From contig NZ_JAAGXA010000007.1 in NCBI RefSeq assembly GCF_010686755.1, positions 62,001 through 126,000 on the forward strand: DNA of 64,000 nucleotides, in the 5' to 3' direction. Positions within the stretch are counted from its first letter, which is position 1. Each line of letters begins with the position of its first letter. Source of the stretch: Nocardioides zeae (lineage in GTDB: Bacteria > Actinomycetota > Actinomycetes > Propionibacteriales > Nocardioidaceae). Shown here in pieces: positions 23,265-31,658 of this stretch. The notes below the pieces were generated by a model. The model worked only from the letters and a program-made list of their open reading frames with translations. It did no database searches and had not been told where the DNA came from. Both the position numbers and the translations under genes were made by a program.

Positions 23265-24290
23265 ATGGTCGCCACCGACAAGCAGGCCCCCACCACCGCC
23301 GAGCGCCTCCTCGACGCCCAGGTCGCGTGGGTGCTCGACGAGCTCACCGGCCCGGGCGCGGCGGAGCGCCTGCCCCGGTACGTCGACGACGTGCTCGCCG
23401 TCGCCGCCGTGGTGCGGGTCGAGGAGGTCGTCGAGGCCGACGAGGTCGCGACCGCGGTCCACGCGCTGACCGCCACCGCCCCCGGCAGCGCCTTCGTCAG
23501 CACGGTCGTCGAGGCGATCGCCGACGCCGTGCACGCGGGACCGTCCGGACCCGTGACCCTCGACGACCTGGTCGACCGCGAGCAGCTGGTGGCGCTCCTC
23601 GACGCCTTCCTGGCCCGCACCGACGAGCTCGAGGCGCTGCTGGACGACCTGACCCGCAGCCCCGAGGCGGCGGGCCTGGCGGCCACGTTCCTCACCCGGG
23701 TCGTGGCCGAGGTCGTGCAGGCCAACCGGGCCGTGGCGGAGAAGATCCCCGGCGTCGGGTCGCTCGTGTCGTTCGGCGCCAGCGCGGCCGGCAAGGTGAT
23801 GGGCGCCGCGGACCGCCAGGTCGAGCAGCTGGTCGGCGGTACCGCCGGCAAGGGCGCCGTGATCGCCATGAGGCGGCTCAACGCCGTGCTCCTCGCCACG
23901 CTCCGCGACCCCGGCACGCGCGACGCGCTCGTGGGCGTCCTCGAGACCTACGCGGACCGTCCGCTGCCGCGGCCGACCGGCGACGCCGAGGAGGTACGCC
24001 GCGTCGCCGGCACCGTCCAGGACCTCGTCATCGGCGTGCTCGCCTCCGAGGCCGCGCGGGAGCTAACCGCCGGGGTCGTGCGGAGCCTCGTCGCGACGTA
24101 CGGCCCCCACACGCTCGCCGAGGTGCTCGACGACCTCGGGGTGGGCCGCGACGAGATCGCCGCCGTCGTGACCACCGCCGGCCCGCGGCTGCTCGCCGTC
24201 GCCCGCGAGAACGGCGAGCTCGAGCGGATCGTGCGCGAGCGGCTCGCGCCGTTCTTCGCCTCCGACGATGCCGTCGCGATCCTGGGCTGA
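23265..24290 (+). CDS. Unrecognised helical protein
   Basis: A 341-residue Ala/Val/Leu/Glu-rich protein predicted almost entirely alpha-helical, without signal peptide or clear transmembrane helix. It has short repeats of the pattern LLDA/VLDDL and a segment with GVGSLVSFGASAAGKVMGAADRQVEQLVGG in the middle (about 160-190; split: GVGSLVSFGASAAGKVM then GAADRQVEQLVGG). The amphipathic Gly/Ala part could associate with membranes. I do not recognise the family. The ATG is fixed by TATGCT six bases upstream. It is divergent from ligC, and a family A repeat begins right at its stop codon. Confidence 0.75.
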   Translation: MVATDKQAPTTAERLLDAQVAWVLDELTGPGAAERLPRYVDDVLAVAAVVRVEEVVEADEVATAVHALTATAPGSAFVSTVVEAIADAVHAGPSGPVTLDDLVDREQLVALLDAFLARTDELEALLDDLTRSPEAAGLAATFLTRVVAEVVQANRAVAEKIPGVGSLVSFGASAAGKVMGAADRQVEQLVGGTAGKGAVIAMRRLNAVLLATLRDPGTRDALVGVLETYADRPLPRPTGDAEEVRRVAGTVQDLVIGVLASEAARELTAGVVRSLVATYGPHTLAEVLDDLGVGRDEIAAVVTTAGPRLLAVARENGELERIVRERLAPFFASDDAVAILG

Positions 24291-24420
24291 GGAAAGTGCG
24301 CGGGGCGCTGGCCCCGGAGAAGGAAAACGCGGACCGGACGGGGCCGGGGGCCGGGCGTGTCGGCCCCGGAGTCCGCGTTTTCCTTCCCCGCTCGGGGGCC
24401 TGGTCCGCGTTTTCTTTCCT
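24289..24420. repeat. Family A repeat locus 1 (GTCCGCGTTTTC core)
   Basis: A variant copy GGAAAGTGCGCGG starts at the stop codon (about 24291). GAAAACGCGGACC follows at 24323-24335 in one orientation. GTCCGCGTTTTC at 24371-24382 and GGTCCGCGTTTTC at 24402-24414 lie in the other. The last two are exactly 32 bases apart (TCCGCG at 24372 and 24404). Inverted copies can pair to a hairpin of about 13-16 base pairs. Confidence 0.85.
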
Positions 24421-24488
24421 GGTTCTTTCCCGGCACCGGCCCGTCGCGACGAGTGCCGCGCCGCGTCGGAGCGCGTGGCGACGAGGGG

Positions 24489-24563
24489 CTCCCCGGGTTG
24501 GAATCGAACCAACGAAAGACGGATTCAAAGTCCGCCCGCCCGTGCCAGCAGAGCAACCGGGGA
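24489..24563 (-). tRNA. tRNA-Gln (anticodon TTG)
   Basis: A complete cloverleaf on the minus strand. Acceptor stem TCCCCGG/CCGGGGA with discriminator G. D arm GCTC/GGGC. Anticodon stem GCGGA/TCCGT with loop CTTTGAA, so the anticodon is TTG (reads CAA). T arm GTTGG/CCAAC with loop TTCGATT. 75 bases. The CCA end is not encoded (CCC follows). A -10-like TAAGGT lies about 30 bases upstream on the minus strand (24594-24599). It is divergent from glmU. Confidence 0.93.
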
Positions 24564-24626
24564 ACGCCCGCGCGCGGAGCGGGGCGAGGCACCACCTTAG
24601 GTGAAGCCCGCGTCGTCCGGTCGGTC

Positions 24627-24632
24627 TAGGGT
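24627..24632 (+). promoter_or_regulatory. -10 hexamer for glmU
   Basis: TAGGGT ends eight bases before the ATG at 24641. The intervening bases are C-rich with no ribosome-binding sequence. Confidence 0.5.
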
Positions 24633-24640
24633 GTCCCCCC

Positions 24641-26161
24641 ATGAGCCAGGTGACCGTCATCGTCCTCGCCGCCGGTGGCGGCACCCGCATGCGGTCCAAG
24701 ACGATGAAGGTGCTCCACCGGGTCGGGGGCCGCACGATGGTGGGCCACGTGCTCGCCGCCACGCGCGCCGTCGCCCCTGCCCGGGTGGTCGCCGTGGTCG
24801 GTCACCAGCGCGAGGCCGTGGGGGCCCACGTGCGCGAGCTGGAGCCCGACGCGGTGCTGGCGGTGCAGGAGTCGCAGGACGGCACGGGGCACGCGGCCCG
24901 GGTGGCGGTCGACGCGCTCGGGGGCAGCGTCGAGGGCACCGTCGTCGTGCTCACCGCCGACACCCCCCTGCTGCGCGGCGAGAGCCTGGCGGCGTTCGTC
25001 GCCGACCACGAGGCGGCCGAGCGGGCCGTCAGCATCCTGTCGGCCGAGATCGACGACCCGACGGGCTACGGCCGCATCGTGCGCGACGAGGAGGGCGACG
25101 TGGTCGCCATCGTCGAGCAGAAGGAGGCGGACCACGACCAGCGCGAGATCCGGGAGATCAACTCGGGGATCCTCGCCTTCGACGGTGCGTTCCTCGGCGA
25201 GGCCCTGGCGGCGATCGGCAACGACAACGCCAAGGGCGAGTACTACCTGACCGATGCCGTCGGGATCGCCCGCGACACGGGGCTGACGGTCGGGGCCTAC
25301 TGCATCGACGACGAGACCCAGACCCGCGGCGCGAACGACCGGGCGCAGCTGGCCGAGCTGGGCCGACTGCTCAACCGCCGCATCCTCGACCACTGGATGA
25401 CCGAGGTCGGCGTCACGATCATGGACCCGGACACCACGTGGATCGACAGCGACGTCGTGCTCGCTCCCGACGTGACGATCCTCCCGGGCACGCAGCTCCT
25501 GGGCGCCACCGTCGTCGCCGAGGACGCGGTCATCGGCCCCGACACCACGCTCGAGGACTGCGAGGTCGGCGCCGGAGCGCGCGTCGTGCGCACCCACGGC
25601 CAGCTGGCCGTCATCGGGGGCGGTGCGACCGTGGGGCCGTACTCGTACCTGCGGCCCGGCACCCGGCTGGGCGCTGCCGGCAAGATCGGCGCCTTCGTCG
25701 AGACCAAGAACGCCGTGATCGGCGACGGGGCGAAGGTGCCGCACCTGTCCTACGTCGGGGACGCCGAGATCGGCGAGGGCACCAACATCGGAGCGGGCAC
25801 GATCGTCGCGAACTACGACGGGATCGCCAAGCACCGCACCGTCGTCGGCCGGCACGCCCGCACCGGGTCGAACAACACCTTCGTGGCGCCCGTCAGCATC
25901 GGCGACGGCGCGAGCACGGGTGCCGGCACCGTCGTCCGCACGGACGTCCCCGCCGGGGCCCTGGCGGTGTCCGCCGGCCCGCAGCGCGCCATCGAGGGCT
26001 GGGTGGCGCGGCGTCGCCCCGGTACGGCGCAGGCCGCTGCCGCGGCGGAGGCGCAGGGCGCGGCGTACCCGGGCGGAGCGGACGGGAGCCACGACGGGAG
26101 CCACGACGGGAGCCACGACGTCGACAACGAGCCCGCGGACGGCCAGCCCCCGCTCTCCTGA
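24641..26161 (+). CDS. glmU: Bifunctional UDP-GlcNAc pyrophosphorylase / GlcN-1-P acetyltransferase GlmU
   Basis: A 506-residue enzyme making UDP-GlcNAc for peptidoglycan. The N-domain has LAAGGGTRM (9-17) with Lys23 (TMKVLH), QDGTGHAA and NSGILAFDG. The C-domain is a left-handed beta-helix with hexapeptide repeats, GPYSYLRPGTRLG, ETKNAVIGDGAKVPHLSYVGDAEIG (split in reading) and NYDGIAKH. After the catalytic part comes an Ala-rich stretch and a tail with three GSHD units coded by a 12-base tandem repeat. The tail is low-complexity and probably dispensable. Start set by TAGGGT eight bases upstream. Followed by prs, the usual actinobacterial order. Confidence 0.97.
   Translation: MSQVTVIVLAAGGGTRMRSKTMKVLHRVGGRTMVGHVLAATRAVAPARVVAVVGHQREAVGAHVRELEPDAVLAVQESQDGTGHAARVAVDALGGSVEGTVVVLTADTPLLRGESLAAFVADHEAAERAVSILSAEIDDPTGYGRIVRDEEGDVVAIVEQKEADHDQREIREINSGILAFDGAFLGEALAAIGNDNAKGEYYLTDAVGIARDTGLTVGAYCIDDETQTRGANDRAQLAELGRLLNRRILDHWMTEVGVTIMDPDTTWIDSDVVLAPDVTILPGTQLLGATVVAEDAVIGPDTTLEDCEVGAGARVVRTHGQLAVIGGGATVGPYSYLRPGTRLGAAGKIGAFVETKNAVIGDGAKVPHLSYVGDAEIGEGTNIGAGTIVANYDGIAKHRTVVGRHARTGSNNTFVAPVSIGDGASTGAGTVVRTDVPAGALAVSAGPQRAIEGWVARRRPGTAQAAAAAEAQGAAYPGGADGSHDGSHDGSHDVDNEPADGQPPLS
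26083..26121 (+). repeat. 12-base tandem repeat at the 3' end of glmU
   Basis: ACGGGAGCCACG is repeated three times in frame and encodes Asp-Gly-Ser-His units. It lies outside the conserved enzyme. Confidence 0.75.
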
Positions 26162-26195
26162 GGTGACCACGTGGTGAGCCGGAGCCGACCCTGAG

Positions 26196-26224
26196 TTGGC
26201 GCCGCCGGAGGGGTGCGGGAGAAT
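26196..26224 (+). promoter_or_regulatory. Promoter of prs
   Basis: TTGGCG (26196-26201) and GAGAAT (26219-26224) are separated by 17 bases, a good vegetative promoter for this GC-rich genome. The predicted 5' leader is about 58 bases and contains TAGGAGC (about 26272-26278), the ribosome-binding site for the GTG at 26289. Confidence 0.6.
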
Positions 26225-26288
26225 CGCCGAGGCCGACGCAGGGAAGCCGGCCGTGGTGACGGCATCGAGCGGTAGGAGCGCATCCGGC

Positions 26289-27272
26289 GTGAGCGGAATG
26301 AAGCTGGTAGGCGAGAAGAACCTCATGGTCTTCAGCGGGCGGGCACACCCCCGGCTGGCCGAGGAGGTCGCCGAGCTCGTCGGCACGGGCCTGGTGCCCT
26401 CGTCGATGTACGACTTCGCCAACTCGGAGAAGTACGTGCGCTACGAGGAGTCGGTGCGCGGCTGCGACGCGTTCGTGCTGCAGAGCCACACGGCGCCGAT
26501 CAACGAGTGGATCATGGAGCACCTGATCATGGTCGACGCGCTCAAGCGCGCCTCGGCCAAGCGGATCACGGTGGTCATGCCGTTCTACGGCTACAGCCGC
26601 CAGGACAAGAAGCACCGGGGCCGCGAGCCCATCTCCGCCCGTCTCGTGGCGGACCTCTTCAAGACGGCCGGCGCCGACCGGCTGATCTCGGTCGACCTCC
26701 ACGCCGACCAGATCCAGGGCTACTTCGACGGTCCCGTCGACCACCTCATGGCGCTGCCGATCCTGGCGGACTACGTCCGCGACAAGTACGGCGCGGAGTC
26801 CGACCTCGCCGTCGTGTCGCCCGACGCGGGCCGCATCAAGGTCGCCGAGCGCTGGTCGGCCCGCCTCGGCGGCGTGCCCCTCGCGTTCATCCACAAGACG
26901 CGCCGGACGGACCGTCCCAACGAGAGCGTCGCGAACCGCGTCGTCGGCGAGGTCGAGGGCCGCACCTGCGTGCTGGTCGACGACATGATCGACACCGGCG
27001 GCACGATCGTGAAGGCCGCCGAGGCCCTCATGCAGGAGGGCGCGAAGGCCGTCATCATCGCCGCCACCCACGGCATCCTGTCCGACCCCGCGGCCGAGCG
27101 CCTGAAGAACAGCCCGGCCGTCGAGGTCATCCTGACGAACACGCTGCCGCTCGCGGAGGAGAAGAGCTTCGACAAGCTCACCGTGCTCTCCATCGCGCCG
27201 CTGCTGGCGCAGGCGATCCAGGCGGTCTTCGAGGACGGCTCCGTGACGTCGATGTTCGACGGTCACGCCTGA
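26289..27272 (+). CDS. prs: Ribose-phosphate pyrophosphokinase (PRPP synthase)
   Basis: A 327-residue enzyme making PRPP from ribose 5-phosphate and ATP. Signature elements: FSGRAHP, FANSEKYVRYEESVRG, ASAKRITVVMPFYGYSRQD with KKHRGREPISARLVADL (flexible loop), VDLHADQIQGYFDGP, and the PRPP loop VLVDDMIDTGGT. Length is normal for the GTG at 26289, which has TAGGAGC about ten bases upstream. The ATG at 26298 is the alternative. It is 127 bases after glmU with its own promoter. A long inverted repeat downstream (27300-27364) probably ends the transcript. Confidence 0.97.
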   Translation: MSGMKLVGEKNLMVFSGRAHPRLAEEVAELVGTGLVPSSMYDFANSEKYVRYEESVRGCDAFVLQSHTAPINEWIMEHLIMVDALKRASAKRITVVMPFYGYSRQDKKHRGREPISARLVADLFKTAGADRLISVDLHADQIQGYFDGPVDHLMALPILADYVRDKYGAESDLAVVSPDAGRIKVAERWSARLGGVPLAFIHKTRRTDRPNESVANRVVGEVEGRTCVLVDDMIDTGGTIVKAAEALMQEGAKAVIIAATHGILSDPAAERLKNSPAVEVILTNTLPLAEEKSFDKLTVLSIAPLLAQAIQAVFEDGSVTSMFDGHA

Positions 27273-27299
27273 GCGCGGCGGACCCACCAGCACCACCCG

Positions 27300-27364
27300 A
27301 CCCGGACCCCGGCCCGGACCTCGGTCCCTCCCACGAGGACCCTGGTCTAGACCGGGGTCCGGGT
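27300..27364 (+). terminator. Long inverted repeat after prs
   Basis: ACCCGGACCCCGG (27300-27312) and its exact complement (27352-27364) enclose 39 bases that include the short palindrome GGTCTAGACC (27344-27353, overlapping the right arm). It starts 27 bases after the prs stop. A terminator is likely, though the long loop is unusual. The following TAGGCT (27421-27426) may be the -10 of the next operon. Confidence 0.6.
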
Positions 27365-27498
27365 GGTTTGGACCACTGCCGAACTTCGGCGAAGGTACCC
27401 CCGTCGCCGCACCGCCGACCTAGGCTGCCGGGGACACCGTCACGTCCACGGCCCCGGGGGGAGCGCCGCCCGGGGCGGAGCCTCTCGGAGGTCGCCGC

Positions 27499-30366
27499 AT
27501 GGCACCCACGCATCGCGCGCCGTCGCGCGGTCGTCTCGTCACCCCCGCCGTGCGTCGCACCGCCCTCCTCGGGTCGGTGGCCCTGCTGGCCGCCGGTCTC
27601 GTGTCGGCGCCCCCGACGGCCTCCGCCGACGAGCCCCGCAGCCTCCGGAGCGTCGACGTCACGCTCACCGGGGACGGCGGGGTCGCCAGCGTGTCGAACC
27701 GTCTCGTGACCGAGGGCGGCGACGGCGAGGTGTCGACCACCGACGAGGCCGTCGACCCGGCCGACGCCGACCTGCCGGTGCGGGTGCTGACCTCCTACCG
27801 GGCCGACGGCCGCTCGGGGACCGACCTGGCCGACCTCGCCGGGCACGACGGCCGGGTGACCATCGACGTCACGGTGCAGAACACGACGGTGCGTCCGGCG
27901 CAGGTCGCCTACTCCTCCGAGGGCCGGCAGTACGACGAGTTCGCCCTCGTCGGGAGCCCCCTCACGGTCGTCGGCGGCGTCGGGCTCGACGCGTCCACCC
28001 GCGTCGTCACCGCGGCCGCCGACGGCGACGACGTCACCAACGGGGTGCTCGGACGCGACGCCGACGGTGCACCGGTGGTGCAGTGGGCCGCGATGCTGGC
28101 TCCGCCGCGCCTCGCGACGACCGCGACCTTCCGGCTGGTGCTCGAGGCCGACGACTTCGCGCCGCCCACGTTCGACCTCAGCGTGCAGCCCGGCCTCGTC
28201 AGCGACCCCTCGGTCGACGCCCTCGTGCAGGCGGCGTTCGTGGACCGCGCCGGCAGCGCCCGCCGCCTCCAGCAGGACACGATCACGACGATCGACGCCG
28301 TCAACCAGGTGCTGACCGGCGCGAGCACGGTGCTCACCGACATCCGTGCCGACCTCGAGAGCACCGCGAGCGGCGTCGGCGCCGAGGCCGTCGGACAGCT
28401 GCAGGGTTCCCGCGGCGACATCCCGGACCAGATCGCGACCATCGTGACCGACCTCGGCACGAAGAGCGCGGAGATCGACCGCACCCTCGACGCCGCGGGT
28501 CGCTCCGGGGCTGCCGACCTCGACACGGCGCTCGGCGACCTCGGCGCGCTCGTCGGGCCGCCCGACGTCGCGCCGCGCGAGCTCATCTCGGTGCGCCCCG
28601 TGGCCGGCAGCTGCGCCGTCGACGCGTCGCTGGCCGCCGGCGGCGATGCGACGCTCCGCGACCTCTTCACCTCCGTCGGGGCGCTGCTCGCGACGTACGC
28701 CGACGCGTCGGGGGAGTGCGCGGCCGTGACGACCGAGGCGCTCACGGCCCTCGTCGGCACCCGGGCGGAGGCGGAGTCGCCGGCCACGAGCTGCCCGAGC
28801 CCGGCGCAGGTCGCGACCGGCACCCCGCGCTCCGTCACCTGCCAGCTCGCCGCCACCGGCCAGGCCCTCGAGGGCACCGCCGGCGAGCTCGCCACCCTCG
28901 CCACGGACCTCGCCGGCGAGGTGCGCCCCGCCGGCTTCGGTGACGTGGCGACCGAGCTGGGCGACGTGCAGGCCGCCGTCTCCTCGCTCAACGGGCTGCT
29001 CACCGCCCTCAGCACCGCCGGGGTCGCGACCGAGGTGGAGGAGCTGCGCACGCAGCTGAGCGCCGCCCTGGCCACGCTGCGGGGCGAGCTCGTGGACCTG
29101 CAGGCCCTCGTGGCCGACGGCGGCGCGCTGGCCGGCAGCGTCACGACGATCCAGCAGATCGCCGACGCCCAGCTGGACGGCACCGGGACCGGGCCGAGCG
29201 CCCTCGTGTCGCTGGGCGCGGGCATCGACGACCTGCTCGGGGTCGTCTGTGCCCCGTTGTGGGACGGCACCTGGACACCCGGCAGCGGCGTCGGCGGACT
29301 CCTCGACGAGCTGCTCGGCGGGGTCACCGGCCTCGACCTGTGTCCGTCCACGCCGGAGGGCACGTCGGTGCTCGAGACCCGGCTCGACGAGCTGACGGCC
29401 GCCTGGAGCGAGGTGCGCGACCTCGTCGACGTCGACGTCCCCGGTGCCCTGGCGGGCATCAACGAGCAGGTCGGGCTGCTCGCCGACGCGCTCGACGCGG
29501 TCGACGACGCCCTCGCCGCAGGGACGGACGGGACCGACGACGTCGTCGCCGCGGTGACGACGCTGCAGGCCGAGATCGACGCCGCCCGGACCGCCGGCGG
29601 GGGCCTCGGCGCCACGGCTCCGACGACGGACTGCGCCACGCTGCCCGAGCCCGGCACGTCGGCCGGCTCGACCGCGCTCGACCTGCTGGCCGCCGCGTGG
29701 GCGGCGCTCGACTGCCAGAACCTGGCGCTGACCCAGGACGTCGGGGACTACTTCGACACGGCCGACGACGCGCTCGCCGCGGTCGGCACCGACCTCGACG
29801 GCAACCGCCTCGACCTGGCGGACGCCCAGGAGTCCGTCGACGGCCTGCTGCAGGACTTCATCGCGCAGTACGCCGCGGGCCTGGAGACCGACGGAGACGC
29901 CGTCGAGGGCTGGGGGTCGGCGGTCGCCGGTGACCTCGAGGGACGCGCCGACCGACGCCTGACGGGTGCGGCGCAGCTGTTGCAGGGCCGGCTGGGGGCC
30001 GCGGGCGACGCGCTGGTCGCCGACATGGGGGCCACCGGGGTCGACCTCGGCGGCACCAGCACGACGCTCGTCGCCTCGCTCGACGAGGCACTGCGCCAGT
30101 TCGGCTCGGCCGCCTCCGGCCGCGGCATCCTCGGCGCCCTCGCGTCCAACGCGTCGTCGGCCGGCCAGTCGCAGCGCACGGTCTTCGAGGAGCTCGGCAG
30201 CACCACCGGGTTCGCCGCCGTGCGGCGCCTCGACCTGCGCGACGTCGCACGCCAGCAGCGGCAGTTCGAGCTGGGCGTCGACCGGCAGGAGGAGCTCAAC
30301 ACCGCCGGCGTCGACGTCGACGGCAGCGTCCTCACCGTCTACACCTTCCACGTGGTGCCGCAGTGA
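27499..30366 (+). CDS. Large secreted protein, first gene of a kinase operon, unknown function
   Basis: A 955-residue protein with a Sec signal peptide (basic start, hydrophobic RTALLGSVALLAAGLVSA, cleavage after TASA at about 43). The N-terminal 230 residues look beta-rich. From about 250 to 900 it is a long series of Ala/Leu/Asp/Thr-rich helices, probably coiled coils or helical bundles. Conserved-looking Cys pairs (SCAVDAS, ECAAVT, SCPSP, CQLAAT, VCAPLW, LCPSTPEG, DCATL, DCQNL) suggest several disulfides in the extracellular part. No anchor is visible at the end. GGAGG precedes the ATG. The stop overlaps the GTG of the next gene. I do not recognise the family; a cell-envelope structural or sensory partner of the downstream kinase is an inference. 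Confidence 0.8.
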   Translation: MAPTHRAPSRGRLVTPAVRRTALLGSVALLAAGLVSAPPTASADEPRSLRSVDVTLTGDGGVASVSNRLVTEGGDGEVSTTDEAVDPADADLPVRVLTSYRADGRSGTDLADLAGHDGRVTIDVTVQNTTVRPAQVAYSSEGRQYDEFALVGSPLTVVGGVGLDASTRVVTAAADGDDVTNGVLGRDADGAPVVQWAAMLAPPRLATTATFRLVLEADDFAPPTFDLSVQPGLVSDPSVDALVQAAFVDRAGSARRLQQDTITTIDAVNQVLTGASTVLTDIRADLESTASGVGAEAVGQLQGSRGDIPDQIATIVTDLGTKSAEIDRTLDAAGRSGAADLDTALGDLGALVGPPDVAPRELISVRPVAGSCAVDASLAAGGDATLRDLFTSVGALLATYADASGECAAVTTEALTALVGTRAEAESPATSCPSPAQVATGTPRSVTCQLAATGQALEGTAGELATLATDLAGEVRPAGFGDVATELGDVQAAVSSLNGLLTALSTAGVATEVEELRTQLSAALATLRGELVDLQALVADGGALAGSVTTIQQIADAQLDGTGTGPSALVSLGAGIDDLLGVVCAPLWDGTWTPGSGVGGLLDELLGGVTGLDLCPSTPEGTSVLETRLDELTAAWSEVRDLVDVDVPGALAGINEQVGLLADALDAVDDALAAGTDGTDDVVAAVTTLQAEIDAARTAGGGLGATAPTTDCATLPEPGTSAGSTALDLLAAAWAALDCQNLALTQDVGDYFDTADDALAAVGTDLDGNRLDLADAQESVDGLLQDFIAQYAAGLETDGDAVEGWGSAVAGDLEGRADRRLTGAAQLLQGRLGAAGDALVADMGATGVDLGGTSTTLVASLDEALRQFGSAASGRGILGALASNASSAGQSQRTVFEELGSTTGFAAVRRLDLRDVARQQRQFELGVDRQEELNTAGVDVDGSVLTVYTFHVVPQ

Positions 30367-31658
30367 GGCCCGGGCTCGTGGGCCGACGTGCCGCGGCGGC
30401 GCTGGTCGCGACCCTCCTCGTGCTGCCCCTGGCCGCGTGCAGCGACGACGACGAGACGAACGACGACGACGCGGTCGAGGTGACCCCCGTGCCCCCGGCC
30501 CGGGTGGCGCTGGAGGCCGACGTGGACGGGCCGGTCCGCATCGGCGTCGTGGTGAGCTCGGTGGGGTCCGGGGCGGAGGGCACCGACGTGCTCGCGCTCG
30601 CGCAGGGCGCGATGGTGGCCCAGCGGCGCCTGGCGGACGGCGGGGTCGACGTCGAGGTCCTGGGCCGCGACGACCGCGGCACCGCCGAGGGTGCGGCCGC
30701 CGTCGTCGACGAGCTCGTCGACGCCGGGGTCAGCGGGATCGTGCTCGGCACGACCGGCCCCCACACGACCGCCGCGCTCGAGCGGGCCGCGGAGTCCGGG
30801 GTGCCGGTCGTCGCGCCGTACCTGACGGCGGCGGAGCTGCCCGACGGCACCTGGAGCACGGCTCCGTCGGCCACTGCGGTCGACGACGGCCTGGGTGCGG
30901 CGCTCGCGGCGGTGGCCGCGTCGCGGCCCTACGTGATCACCATCGGCGCCGCGGAGCAACCGCAGGTGACGGGCGCACGCGCCGGGACCTTCGGGGCCGA
31001 CGGCGTCGGCGCCGCGGTCACCGCGGTCGCGGACGCCGTGGACGAGCGGGCGATCGACAGCGTCGTGCTCGCGGGCGCCGCCGCCGACCAGGCTCGGTTC
31101 GTCCAGGGCATCCAGACCGTGGCCGACGTGCCCGTCGTGCTGACCCCCGACGCGCTGAGCCCGGTCTTCGCCGACGTGCTCGCCGACAGCGGCGGCGTGC
31201 TCTCCGCCCCGTTCCTCACCGCCGGACCCGACGCCGGCGACGCCACGACGCTGGCCGAGGGGCCGGCGGGGGACAGCGCCGCGGCGTACTTCGCGGCGCT
31301 CCGCTCGTTGACCGCCGACGCCGACGCGGTGGACGTGCTCGGTCGCCCGTTCGACGTCAACGGCGCCGACGCCGACCTCGCCAGCCACGACGCGGTCGTC
31401 GCCCTCGTGCGCGCCGTGGAGTCCGCCGGCAGCGGCACGTCCACCGACGTCGCCGCCGCGCTGCCCGCGCTGACCCTCGACGCGGGCGACGGCCTCGCCG
31501 GTCCCGCCCTGTCGTTCGCCACGCAGCAGGCTCTCCCCGACGCCGCCGTGGTCGCCCTGACCTCCACGACCCAGGACCCGGGTGTCCGCAGCGTCGTCGC
31601 CACCGGCGCCCCCGAGACCCAGCACCTGTACTGGCTCGCCGTCCCCACGGGCGCGTGA
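30363..31658 (+). CDS. Periplasmic-binding-protein type 1 lipoprotein
   Basis: A 431-residue lipoprotein: basic start, hydrophobic stretch, lipobox LAAC with Cys26, then an acidic linker. The mature part follows the type 1 periplasmic binding fold used by branched-chain amino acid receptors: GPVRIGVVVSSVGS, QGAMVAQRRLADGGVDVEVL, DDRGTAEGAAAVVDELVDAGVSGIVLG (split), PVVAPYLTA, PYVITIGA, and SVVLAGAAADQARFVQGI. No ABC permease or ATPase is nearby. It is instead sandwiched by GTGA overlaps between a secreted protein and a receptor kinase, so it may be a ligand sensor for that kinase rather than part of a transporter. Confidence 0.85.
   Translation: MRPGLVGRRAAAALVATLLVLPLAACSDDDETNDDDAVEVTPVPPARVALEADVDGPVRIGVVVSSVGSGAEGTDVLALAQGAMVAQRRLADGGVDVEVLGRDDRGTAEGAAAVVDELVDAGVSGIVLGTTGPHTTAALERAAESGVPVVAPYLTAAELPDGTWSTAPSATAVDDGLGAALAAVAASRPYVITIGAAEQPQVTGARAGTFGADGVGAAVTAVADAVDERAIDSVVLAGAAADQARFVQGIQTVADVPVVLTPDALSPVFADVLADSGGVLSAPFLTAGPDAGDATTLAEGPAGDSAAAYFAALRSLTADADAVDVLGRPFDVNGADADLASHDAVVALVRAVESAGSGTSTDVAAALPALTLDAGDGLAGPALSFATQQALPDAAVVALTSTTQDPGVRSVVATGAPETQHLYWLAVPTGA

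Noticed and set aside
30363..31658. Branched-chain amino acid ABC transporter
   Set aside because: Only the binding protein is present, with no permease or ATPase gene in the operon. A sensor role is more likely.
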